Shown here in pieces: positions 1-5,680 of a stretch of DNA of 11,293 bases (positions within the stretch are counted from its first letter, which is position 1; each line of letters begins with the position of its first letter). The position numbers were made by a program, and so were the translations under genes. The stretch is from Pseudomonadota bacterium (GTDB taxonomy: Bacteria > Desulfobacterota > Anaeroferrophillalia > Anaeroferrophillales > Tharpellaceae): assembly GCA_015486505.1 (NCBI GenBank), contig WFRP01000030.1, positions 1 to 11,293 of the forward strand, given 5' to 3'. Below the pieces are notes generated by a model, which had not been told where the DNA came from, did no database searches, and saw nothing but the letters and a program-made list of their open reading frames with translations.

Positions 1-77
1 ACTTATTTGCGACCAGAGGAAGTGCCCCTGGGTACGGGCTGAAAAGCCCTGTTTGGGTTGCGGGAGCTGTTCCCGCA
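1..77 (-). repeat. Truncated inverted copy of the structured repeat at 7110-7438
   Basis: Read on the minus strand, this stretch has the same order of elements as the tandem units at 7110-7438: a GCGGGA/TCCCGC hairpin (60-76), the CCCGCAACCCAAACAGGG string, a second hairpin (36-49, GGGCT and AGCCC arms around GAAA) and the GCAAATAAGT string (10 to 1). The unit continues beyond the window edge. Between the second hairpin and GCAAATAAGT it carries about 20 extra bases absent from the other copies. The second hairpin has an exchanged base pair relative to the GGGCC/GGCCC version at 7358-7371, so the pairing is kept while the sequence changes. Confidence 0.8.
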
Positions 78-260
78 TCAGCATTGCAACTGTTTGAGCG
101 TAGCGAGTTTTGCAAGGCGGGAGCAGCGAGCTTAAAGGAAAAACAGAAATCTTAACGCCTGGCGGAGAAAAGCCGCGCCCGACCCCGGATTCGGCTGAAT
201 AGTTACCGTCTTTTTTTATGTTCCAGCATTGTCGGCAGCCGTATATTTTTATATCAGTTC
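78..260. other. Non-coding stretch with a GAGCGTAGCGAG-type repeat
   Basis: No credible gene is visible here. 97-108 reads GAGCGTAGCGAG, close to GAGCGAAGCGAG at 7083-7094, which also lies beside copies of the structured repeat. It sits inside an imperfect inverted repeat (TTGCAA near 84, again near 111). The association of the two sequences at both sites suggests that they form one larger dispersed repeat or travel together. The remainder (about 140-260) shows no recognisable feature. Confidence 0.45.
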
Positions 261-292
261 TTGACATTTGCTTACCGGATATGCACTATACA
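261..292 (+). promoter_or_regulatory. Possible sigma-70 promoter for fxsA
   Basis: A perfect -35 hexamer TTGACA (261-266) lies about 90 bases before fxsA. The -10 is less clear: TATACA (287-292) matches 4 of 6 consensus bases but gives a 20-base spacer, while CACTAT (284-289) gives 17 bases and a poor match. The surrounding AT-rich sequence and the position upstream of a lone gene support a promoter; the exact -10 is uncertain. Confidence 0.4.
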
Positions 293-355
293 TAAAAATA
301 TGGTTGCATAAACTGTTTTTGCGCAGCCTAACCTCTTTATTTATAAGGAAATAAA

Positions 356-748
356 ATGCTGAAACTTTTTCTCGCCTTTACCTTGCTTCCGGCTATAGAG
401 ATTTTTCTTTTTATCCGCCTGGGTGGTGCCATTGGTTTGTTTAATACTTTTATGGTGGTTATTCTGACCGGTATTATCGGGGCCGGGCTGGCCCGCTGGC
501 AGGGGGCGGAGACGATGATCAGAATCCGTCAAAGTCTTGCCCGGGGCGAAACCCCGGCCGAGGAAATGCTGGATGCGGCCCTGATTTTTGTTGCCGGTAT
601 GGTGCTTTTGACCCCGGGATTTCTTACCGACACCATCGGCATACTCCTGCTCTGGCCCTTGACCCGCCGTCATTTCAAGATTTTTCTCCGGCGCAAATTC
701 GACCAATGGATGGCTTCCGGTCAAATCAATATCGTCAGATACCGCTGA
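356..748 (+). CDS. fxsA: FxsA family membrane protein
   Basis: A 130-residue inner-membrane protein of the FxsA family. Hydrophobic segments lie at about residues 3-20, 24-46 and 73-100, followed by a basic C-terminal tail (TRRHFKIFLRRK). Family hallmarks seen are an early acidic residue within the first membrane segment (E15), the GIIGAGLARWQG stretch (39-50) and LTPGFLTDTIG (85-95). Length is usual for the core family; the long tail of E. coli FxsA is absent. In E. coli, overproduced FxsA relieves exclusion of phage T7 by the F-plasmid protein PifA; its normal role is unknown. The start at 356 follows an AAGGAA ribosome-binding site with good spacing. The gene is alone on its strand and converges with the peroxiredoxin gene, 18 bases away, with no obvious terminator between them. 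Confidence 0.9.
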   Translation: MLKLFLAFTLLPAIEIFLFIRLGGAIGLFNTFMVVILTGIIGAGLARWQGAETMIRIRQSLARGETPAEEMLDAALIFVAGMVLLTPGFLTDTIGILLLWPLTRRHFKIFLRRKFDQWMASGQINIVRYR

Positions 749-766
749 CCGGAATTGCCAAGAGGG

Positions 767-1393
767 TTATTTCTGTTTTTTGCTTATTTTTTCCAGTTCC
801 TTAATCAGGGTTTCGAGTGGTGGTCTCTGGTTGATGTCGTGGACGTCGATATAGCGGATTATCCCTTTTTTATCGATAACTATCAGGCATCTTTCACAGG
901 TTCCGTTTGAGCGCAGGATGCCGTAACTCTGCGCGACCTTGCCGTGGGGCCAGAAATCGGAGAGGACTTCAAACCAGAGATGGTCGCCCATCTGCCCCGT
1001 CCAGGAGTACAGGGTCGGGATGTTGTCGACGGAGATACCTAAAAGGATGGCGTCATTTTTCTTGAATAAATCTTCAACGATAATGTATCCCGGCCACTGA
1101 TCGGAACAGACCGGGGTCCAGGCGGCGGGGACGAAAGAGAGGACGACAATCTTTTTGCCGCGATAATCCTTGAGGCTAATGGTTTTGCCGGAGACCGCGG
1201 GCAGGCTGAAATCGGGGGCGGTATCACCGACCTTGACTTTGAGATTACTGTCAATCGGTTTTAAGGTTCCGGGGTCATAGATGCTTTCCCGGAAGTTTTC
1301 GGAAACGGCACAGATTCCCGGACGGCAAAACGCCAGGCTCACAAATAAGGTTACAAATAAAGTCAGGACGATAGAGGTGATTGGATAACGCAT
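767..1393 (-). CDS. Exported AhpC/TSA-family peroxiredoxin
   Basis: A 208-residue thiol peroxidase of the AhpC/TSA superfamily with an N-terminal signal sequence (hydrophobic 5-22), so it probably acts in the periplasm against peroxides. The fold begins at VKVGDTAPDFSLPAVSG (53-69). The catalytic motif is PAAWTPVC (89-96), giving peroxidatic Cys96 in the PxxxTxxC pattern. No clear resolving Cys in the classical 2-Cys position is seen, but a CxxC pair (TCERC, C166 and C169) lies just before the IVIDKKG strand, a place where most relatives have no cysteines. It is the last gene of a three-gene operon: its ATG overlaps the preceding thioredoxin-like gene's stop by one base (TGATG). The thioredoxin-like lipoprotein is a plausible reductant. 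Substrate and resolving mechanism cannot be read from sequence. Confidence 0.88.
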   Translation of the reverse strand: MRYPITSIVLTLFVTLFVSLAFCRPGICAVSENFRESIYDPGTLKPIDSNLKVKVGDTAPDFSLPAVSGKTISLKDYRGKKIVVLSFVPAAWTPVCSDQWPGYIIVEDLFKKNDAILLGISVDNIPTLYSWTGQMGDHLWFEVLSDFWPHGKVAQSYGILRSNGTCERCLIVIDKKGIIRYIDVHDINQRPPLETLIKELEKISKKQK

Positions 1394-2025
1394 CAGTTTT
1401 CTCCTTTTGTCTGTGTTTTGATAAGCTTGATCAGTGTTTTTAAGAAAATTTCCGGACTGGAAAAGTCCCCGAGTTTTGTCAGCAGGATTTGATTTTTTTC
1501 GGCCCCACGGTTGGCAACCGCGATAAAAAAAGGGGTGCGCACCCGGCCGAGATGGTTATGGATAATGTAGTTTTCATCGGCAAAAAGCGGAAATTCTATA
1601 TTGTATCTATGTTTGAAAATTCCGACTTCAAAAGCTGAATTGCCGACCCCGATACCGATCAGTTTAATTCGTCGCGATAGTTTCGGGTTGTTTTGCATCA
1701 GTTGAAAAAGCTGGTTGACAGCGGGGGCTTCGCGTTGACAGTAGGGACAGTACATACTGAAGATTTCAATCAGCAGGAGATCGCATTCAATCTGCGCGGG
1801 GCTGAAAGTTTTCGAAGCCGCGCCGCTTAATCCGAGATAACTGCGGGTCGATTCGTTCGTGGGCGTGGTCAAGCTTATCGGCGGCAGCTCAGCGCCGGCA
1901 GCCGGAGTTGTTTTCGCCGGAGTTATTTCCGGGGAAGGGGCCGGGGTAACGCCGGTACAGCCGGAAAACAGAAAAAACAGCGCCGCCGAAAAAATAATCA
2001 GGTAAATCAGCCGGTTTTTGTTCAT
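1393..2025 (-). CDS. TlpA-like thioredoxin-fold lipoprotein
   Basis: A 210-residue lipoprotein with a thioredoxin fold. Residues 1-22 form a lipoprotein signal peptide ending in the lipobox LFSGC, with Cys23 as the lipidated residue. A Pro/Thr-rich linker (27-60) spaces the domain from the membrane. The redox site is CPYC (93-96) in IFSMYCPYCQREAP, and the cis-proline is P165 in RVRTPFFIAV. These are marks of periplasmic TlpA/ResA-type thiol reductants or disulfide-handling proteins. The gene overlaps the upstream hydrolase gene by four bases (ATGA) and the downstream peroxiredoxin gene by one, so all three are probably translated from one message. Context suggests that it delivers electrons to the exported peroxiredoxin, but a cytochrome c maturation-like role cannot be excluded. 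Confidence 0.87.
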   Translation of the reverse strand: MNKNRLIYLIIFSAALFFLFSGCTGVTPAPSPEITPAKTTPAAGAELPPISLTTPTNESTRSYLGLSGAASKTFSPAQIECDLLLIEIFSMYCPYCQREAPAVNQLFQLMQNNPKLSRRIKLIGIGVGNSAFEVGIFKHRYNIEFPLFADENYIIHNHLGRVRTPFFIAVANRGAEKNQILLTKLGDFSSPEIFLKTLIKLIKTQTKGEN

Positions 2026-2852
2026 GCCAGAACCCGGCAGCGGTTTTTGAGGACTCCGATACCTTCAATCTCGATTTCAATCAGATCATTATCCTGCATA
2101 AAGATCGGCGGTTCGCGAAACACGCCGACCCCGCTCGGGGTGCCGCTCATAATAATATCGCCGGCTTCCAGCGTGAAATGGCGGCTCAGATAGCTGACAA
2201 GTTCCGCGACCGGAAATATCATATTACAGGTGTTGCTCTGCTGCATGATTTGGCCGTTCAGGCGTGAGCGGATGGCAAGCGTCTGCGGCTCTTTAAGCTC
2301 ATCAGAGGTGACAATCCAGGGGCCGAGCGGGCAGAAACTGTCCAGCGATTTACCGCGGACCCATTGTTTGTCGCCGAACTGGAGATCGCGGGCGCTGACA
2401 TCGTTGCCGCAGGTATAGCCGAAAACCTTGCTTAAGGCGGTCTCCGGTTGGCAATTTACGGTCTTTTCGCCGATGACGACGGCTAATTCCGCTTCAAAAT
2501 CAACTTTTTCAGTAATTTCAGCCGACCAGATGATGTCACTGTCCGGGCCGGTAACCGTGTTGGGGAATTTGGCGAAGATTAAAGGCTCCGTCGGTTTCTG
2601 AATCTTACCCTCGGCGGCATGGTCGGCATAGTTTAAGCCGATGGCGATGATCTTGCCCGGCCGGTTGACCGGGGCGGCAAGTTTTATGGAGTCAAGGGCC
2701 CGGCCTGAATCTGAGCTTGCCGGCGGCCGGCCGCCGGTAAGCCAGGCCTGAAAATCACCCTTGAAGGCCAGCGGGAAAATTTCATTTTCCTTCACTATTC
2801 CCAACTGAAGTTTGGCGTCGGCATTATCAGTATAAAATTGCGCAAGTTTCAT
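2022..2852 (-). CDS. Fumarylacetoacetate hydrolase family protein
   Basis: A 276-residue member of the FAH superfamily, which hydrolyses, decarboxylates or isomerises 2-oxo acids such as acylpyruvates with a bound divalent metal. Seen motifs: IIAIGLNYADHAAEGK (68-83), the metal ligands E120 and E122 in DFEAELAVVIG, D151 in CGNDVSARDLQ, GKSLDSFCPLGPW (167-179) and SGTPSGVG (236-243) near the end. Size and order fit the short bacterial FAHD1-like type; the exact substrate is not readable. The start at 2852 is preferred over an upstream ATG at 2930 because it has a strong ribosome-binding site (GGAGAGG, 4 bases upstream) and the family alignment starts there; the extra upstream residues are lysine/arginine-rich and unlike the family. 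It heads the operon with the TlpA-like and peroxiredoxin genes. A minus-strand TTGACA (2930 to 2925) could be its -35, but no good -10 is paired with it. Confidence 0.9.
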   Translation of the reverse strand: MKLAQFYTDNADAKLQLGIVKENEIFPLAFKGDFQAWLTGGRPPASSDSGRALDSIKLAAPVNRPGKIIAIGLNYADHAAEGKIQKPTEPLIFAKFPNTVTGPDSDIIWSAEITEKVDFEAELAVVIGEKTVNCQPETALSKVFGYTCGNDVSARDLQFGDKQWVRGKSLDSFCPLGPWIVTSDELKEPQTLAIRSRLNGQIMQQSNTCNMIFPVAELVSYLSRHFTLEAGDIIMSGTPSGVGVFREPPIFMQDNDLIEIEIEGIGVLKNRCRVLA

Positions 2853-2937
2853 TTTGCCTCTCCTGCAGCTTCGATTTTTTTTGATTCCTTCGACTTCATT
2901 CTTTTTGCCTTTTTTACGACGGCATGTCAATAAGCTT

Positions 2938-2966
2938 TTGCCAGAAAATCGTGGTTGTGGTACAAA
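2938..2966 (+). promoter_or_regulatory. Likely sigma-70 promoter for the DUF166-like gene and regulator
   Basis: TTGCCA (2938-2943, 5 of 6 matches to TTGACA) and TACAAA (2961-2966, 4 of 6 to TATAAT) are separated by exactly 17 bases. Transcription would begin near 2973 and read into the selenoprotein candidate at 3033 and the overlapping sigma-54 activator. It lies in the divergent spacer after the minus-strand operon. Confidence 0.5.
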
Positions 2967-3032
2967 AGAGAATCAAATCAACTGTTTTTTTTAAGGTGGT
3001 TACTATTTTTTTGTGCGAGGTTGACAGCGAAT

Positions 3033-3704
3033 ATGGCAGATATGAACAGCGGTAAATTATTACAGCGGATTATGGTTTTTCAGGAGCGCGGCAGCGGCGA
3101 GAAGAAGATTGCCGGGATTGAAGAGTACGCGCCGGGCCGTTTTGAGTTGGAAGTGGTTTCGATTGATGAGCCGCTGCCGGCAATGATTGACGAGCCTGAA
3201 GATTATCTTCCGGGTGAATTAAAAGCCGATCTGGTACTCGGTTTTCTGCGCCATCCCGATCTGGCGGCAGAGTTGCTTAAACGCTGCCGGGAGGCCGAAA
3301 TCCCTTTTGTCGCTTCGGCAAAAAAATATCCGGCCGCAGCGCAACTGGCAACGCCGCCGATATGATGTTCCCTGCCCCGGCTGGTCTGGCTCGGAGAATA
3401 TGGTGATCGGTTCGGCACTCCGGAATTGGCGGTTGTCGTTGAGAATGGTAAATTGAAATCAATCAAGGTCTTGCGTGGGGCCCCCTGCGGGGCGACCTGG
3501 CGGGCTCTGGAGAAATTGATCGGGCTAGATGTTGCCGAGGTCGCGACCCGTTACGGCCTTGATGTCCAGTTTCAGTGCAGCGCCGACCCGGCGGGCTGGG
3601 ACCCGCTCTGGGGTAAGAGCCCGATTCATCTCGCAGCCGATATGCATTTTAAGGCTTTGGAGCGGGCCGTAAAAGATGCCCTGTCAACTGAAGGCGAAAG
3701 GTGA
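3033..3704 (+). CDS. DUF166-like protein, candidate selenoprotein (in-frame TGA at 3363-3365)
   Basis: Two open stretches in one frame, 3033-3362 and 3366-3704, are separated only by a TGA codon. Read through, they give a 223-residue protein with selenocysteine at position 111, directly before Cys112 (TPPI-Sec-CSLPRL). The N-terminal half contains ADLVLGFLRHPDLAAEL; the C-terminal half contains KVLRGAPCGATWRALEKLIGLD (split here around C152), a Cys182 in QFQCSADP, and GKSPIHLAADMH. I recognise this as the DUF166 pattern, an archaeal and bacterial family without an established function. No frameshift is needed and both halves belong to one domain, so a simple early stop would remove the cysteine-rich half. 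A stem-loop follows the TGA at selenocysteine-element distance. The start is ATG 3033 (weak GAGG at 3017-3020); ATG 3042 is possible. The stop overlaps the next gene's GTG start (GTGA). Alternatives are a nonsense-mutated pseudogene or a sequencing error. Confidence 0.78.
3363..3396 (+). promoter_or_regulatory. Candidate bacterial SECIS element (UGA plus downstream stem-loop)
   Basis: After the UGA (3363-3365), 17 bases lead to an apical loop GGUCU (3383-3387). The stem pairs 3377-3380 (CCGG) with 3391-3394 (UCGG, one G-U pair), then 3381-3382 (CU) with 3388-3389 (GG, one U-G pair), leaving C3390 bulged. An outer CU/AG pair (3372-3373 with 3395-3396) may extend it past a three-base bulge. Bacterial elements have an apical loop roughly 16-37 bases after the UGA and a G among the first loop bases. 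The E. coli fdhF loop, from memory, is AGGUCU at nearly the same distance. The stem is short and has two wobble pairs, so folding alone is modest evidence; the loop match and spacing are the stronger points. Confidence 0.65.
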
Positions 3705-5236
3705 ACAGCGTGGTCAGCAGTCAGCAGATTTTTTTTACGGCGCTTGCCAAAATTGCCCAACTTCTGGCCGGTGAGGGCGAGTTTCAGGAGACCATGCAGG
3801 CTATTCTGGTGCGTCTGGCGCGTTTAACTGGGATGAAGCGCGGTATGATTTCACTCTACCGGCGTGATCTTGAACAGATTCATGTTGATATTACTTATGG
3901 GATTCCCGATACTACGGAGCCGGTTTTCTATCGGCTGGGAGAAGGGATTACCGGGCGCGTGGTTGCCAGCGGCCGGCCGATCGCGATTCCGCGCATCGAT
4001 CAGGATTCGCTTTTTCTCGATCGGGCCGGGGCCCGCAGTAAAATCGATCGGGCGACGCTGGCTTTTTTATGTGTGCCGATTAAATTTGCCGGGCAGGTGG
4101 TCGGCGCCCTGTCGGTCGACCGGGCCGCCAAAGGGGCCGATCTTGCCGGTGAGCTTGAATTTCTGGAAGTGGTTGCCAACCTTCTCGCTCCCCGCGTCCA
4201 TGTGCGGCGGGTGCAGGAGGAAAATACCCGCCTGAAAGAGGCCATCGGCCGGCACGGCCCGATGGGTACCGTGGTTGGTAATGCCAATTCCATGCGCCGG
4301 GTCGCCGAGCAGATTGATCAGGTGGCCCAGACTCTGACGACGGTGTTAATTACCGGTGAAACCGGAACCGGCAAGGGGCTGGTCGCCAGTGAGATTCATT
4401 ATCGGAGCCCGCGCCGCGATAAGCCGATGATTCGCCTTGATTGCGGCGCGATTCCGGAAAATCTGGTTGAAAGTGAGATCTTCGGCCATCAGAAAGGCGC
4501 TTTTACCGGTGCTATCGAAAACCGGATCGGTAAATTTGAACTGGCGCACGGCGGCACAATTTTTCTTGATGAAATCGGTGAACTGCCGCTCGCTTCCCAG
4601 GTCAAATTGTTGCGGGTTCTGGAAGAGCGTGAGTTTGAACGGGTCGGCGGCGGCAAAACCATCAAAAGCGATGCCCGGGTGGTGATTGCCACAAACCGCG
4701 ATCTCGAAAAAGAGGTGGCCGCCGGCCGCTTCCGTTCGGATCTTTTTTATCGTTTGAGTGTGTTTCCGATTCACCTGCCGCCGCTGCGGGAACGCGGGGC
4801 CGATATTATTCTTTTAGCGGATTTCTTTGTCCAGAAACGCGGTGAAGAGATGGGTTGTAAAATCTCCCGGATCGACTCTTCGGCGATTGATATGCTGATC
4901 TCCTATCACTGGCCCGGCAATGTCCGCGAGCTGCAGAATGCTCTGGAGCGCGCCATGGTTCTGGCGACGGACGGGATTATCCACGGCTATCAGCTGCCGC
5001 CGTCCCTGCAGATGGCGGCTTCCGGTGATGAGAGTGACGCTGATGCGGCGGGAAGCGCCAATTTTCAGGCTATGGTCAAATCATACGAGACGACTTTGAT
5101 TGTTGAAGCTTTGAAGAAAACCCGGGGCAACCAGACCAAAGCGGCAAAATTGCTGGGGACGACGAAACGGGTGATTCAGTATAAGGTTGCTCATCACGAG
5201 ATTGACTATCGAAAGTATCGCGGGGTCAAGGTGTGA
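3701..5236 (+). CDS. Sigma-54-dependent activator, NifA-like (GAF-AAA+-Fis)
   Basis: A 511-residue bacterial enhancer-binding protein that would open sigma-54 promoters. An N-terminal GAF sensor domain spans about 20-170, a coiled linker about 170-185, the AAA+ domain about 190-430 and a Fis-type helix-turn-helix the C-terminus (NQTKAAKLLGTTKRVIQYKV, 477-496). Seen in the AAA+ domain: Walker A GETGTGKG (219-226), the sigma-54 contact loop GAFTGA (266-271), Walker B GGTIFLDE (284-291), GRFRSDLFYRL (342-352, arginine finger region) and WPGNVRELQN (404-413). No receiver domain is present, so it is not NtrC. The architecture, size and nitrogen-gene neighbours point to NifA or a relative, but the Cys cluster of oxygen-sensitive NifA proteins is not seen and no nif genes are in view. 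The GTG start follows AAGGCGAAAG and overlaps the previous gene's stop by four bases, so translation is probably coupled. Confidence 0.9.
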   Translation: MNSVVSSQQIFFTALAKIAQLLAGEGEFQETMQAILVRLARLTGMKRGMISLYRRDLEQIHVDITYGIPDTTEPVFYRLGEGITGRVVASGRPIAIPRIDQDSLFLDRAGARSKIDRATLAFLCVPIKFAGQVVGALSVDRAAKGADLAGELEFLEVVANLLAPRVHVRRVQEENTRLKEAIGRHGPMGTVVGNANSMRRVAEQIDQVAQTLTTVLITGETGTGKGLVASEIHYRSPRRDKPMIRLDCGAIPENLVESEIFGHQKGAFTGAIENRIGKFELAHGGTIFLDEIGELPLASQVKLLRVLEEREFERVGGGKTIKSDARVVIATNRDLEKEVAAGRFRSDLFYRLSVFPIHLPPLRERGADIILLADFFVQKRGEEMGCKISRIDSSAIDMLISYHWPGNVRELQNALERAMVLATDGIIHGYQLPPSLQMAASGDESDADAAGSANFQAMVKSYETTLIVEALKKTRGNQTKAAKLLGTTKRVIQYKVAHHEIDYRKYRGVKV

Positions 5237-5290
5237 CAGCGGCGCATTTTGAAGGTGGTTCTTGCGGGTCGTTGACCGGTTTTTTAGCGT

Positions 5291-5326
5291 AAGCCGCTTC
5301 CGTCTTTACGCGTGCGGCGGCTTTTA
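5291..5326 (+). terminator. Probable terminator after the sigma-54 activator
   Basis: AAGCCGC (5291-5297) pairs with GCGGCTT (5317-5323) and is followed by a short T run ending at 5325. The loop is long (19 bases). A competing stem, GCGTAA (5287-5292) with TTACGC (5306-5311), overlaps the first arm by two bases, so the two structures exclude each other. It lies 54 bases after the activator's stop. The short T tract makes it a moderate call. Confidence 0.5.
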
Positions 5327-5334
5327 AGTATGAT

Positions 5335-5376
5335 ACAAAAATGTAGAATATATTGCGGCGATAGCTACAATTTTGT
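5335..5376. other. Inverted repeat (possible regulator site) upstream of amt
   Basis: ACAAAAATGTAG (5335-5346) and CTACAATTTTGT (5365-5376) are inverted copies with one mismatch in 12, separated by 18 bases. The centre is about 285 bases before the predicted start of the sigma-54 transcript. It could be an activator site or a stem in a transcript; nothing in the sequence decides. No canonical NifA site (TGT-N10-ACA) was found in 5330-5613. Confidence 0.4.
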
Positions 5377-5460
5377 GTTATTGTATGTAAGTTGTTGAAT
5401 AGTCAAATGTTTTTATTCGTTCGCTAGCTTTTTCAGACCTTTTACCGGTGGGCTTGCCGG

Positions 5461-5490
5461 AAATAGCGATACATTATTGTGTCGCTATTT
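5461..5490. other. Near-perfect dyad upstream of amt (operator or terminator hairpin)
   Basis: AAATAGCGATACA (5461-5473) and TGTGTCGCTATTT (5478-5490) are inverted copies, with one position that pairs as a T-G wobble, around a four-base TTAT loop. As DNA this is a typical binding site for a dimeric activator; its centre is about 165 bases before the predicted sigma-54 start site, within the usual enhancer range. As RNA it is a strong hairpin, but the tail (CTGTTTTAAA) is a poor T run, so a terminator is the less likely reading. Confidence 0.5.
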
Positions 5491-5559
5491 CTGTTTTAAA
5501 GGTTTGTGATTTCTTTTGGAAAAGGAATGGGAAAGTAAGTTATGTTCAGTCCGGAACTT

Positions 5560-5601
5560 AAATTACAGAGTTTTCAGAGAAAATTACAGAGTTTTCAGAG
5601 A
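5560..5601 (+). repeat. Perfect 21-base tandem duplication before the sigma-54 promoter
   Basis: 5560-5580 and 5581-5601 are identical, beginning AAATTACAGAG and ending TTTTCAGAGA. The unit equals two helical turns of DNA, so a protein contacting one copy would contact the second on the same face. The pair ends 12 bases before the -24 element. It may be functional or a recent slippage duplication. Confidence 0.85.
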
Positions 5602-5613
5602 AAAATAATCGGG

Positions 5614-5630
5614 TTGGCACAGGCTCTGCA
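5614..5630 (+). promoter_or_regulatory. Sigma-54 (-24/-12) promoter for amt
   Basis: TTGGCAC (5614-5620), five bases, then CTGCA (5626-5630) match the TTGGCAC-N5-TTGCA consensus at all but one position. The invariant GG (5616-5617) and GC (5628-5629) are separated by the required 10 bases. The start site should be near 5640, about 40 bases before the amt start codon. A sigma-54 activator is encoded immediately upstream, and sigma-54 control of amt genes is well known, which supports the call. Confidence 0.85.
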
Positions 5631-5680
5631 ACATCTGCCGGAAAATTTGCGGGAAATAATGAAATTTAATGGAGATAATT

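Noticed and set aside
2853..2930. Longer FAH-family protein starting at 2930
   Set aside because: The extra 26 residues are basic and unlike the family, while the start at 2852 has a strong ribosome-binding site.
3033..3365. A short separate gene ending at the TGA, with a second gene starting at 3426
   Set aside because: The two parts are in the same frame with no other stop between them and together make one domain. The second part would need a TTG start without a ribosome-binding site inside a conserved region.
3203..3466. Minus-strand open frames across the DUF166-like gene (3203-3466, 3277-3462)
   Set aside because: They lie opposite a frame with clear family motifs on both sides of the TGA, have no ribosome-binding site and show Arg/Ser/Pro-rich shadow composition.
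3701..5236. Calling the sigma-54 activator NtrC
   Set aside because: It has a GAF domain in place of an N-terminal receiver domain, and no histidine kinase gene is adjacent.
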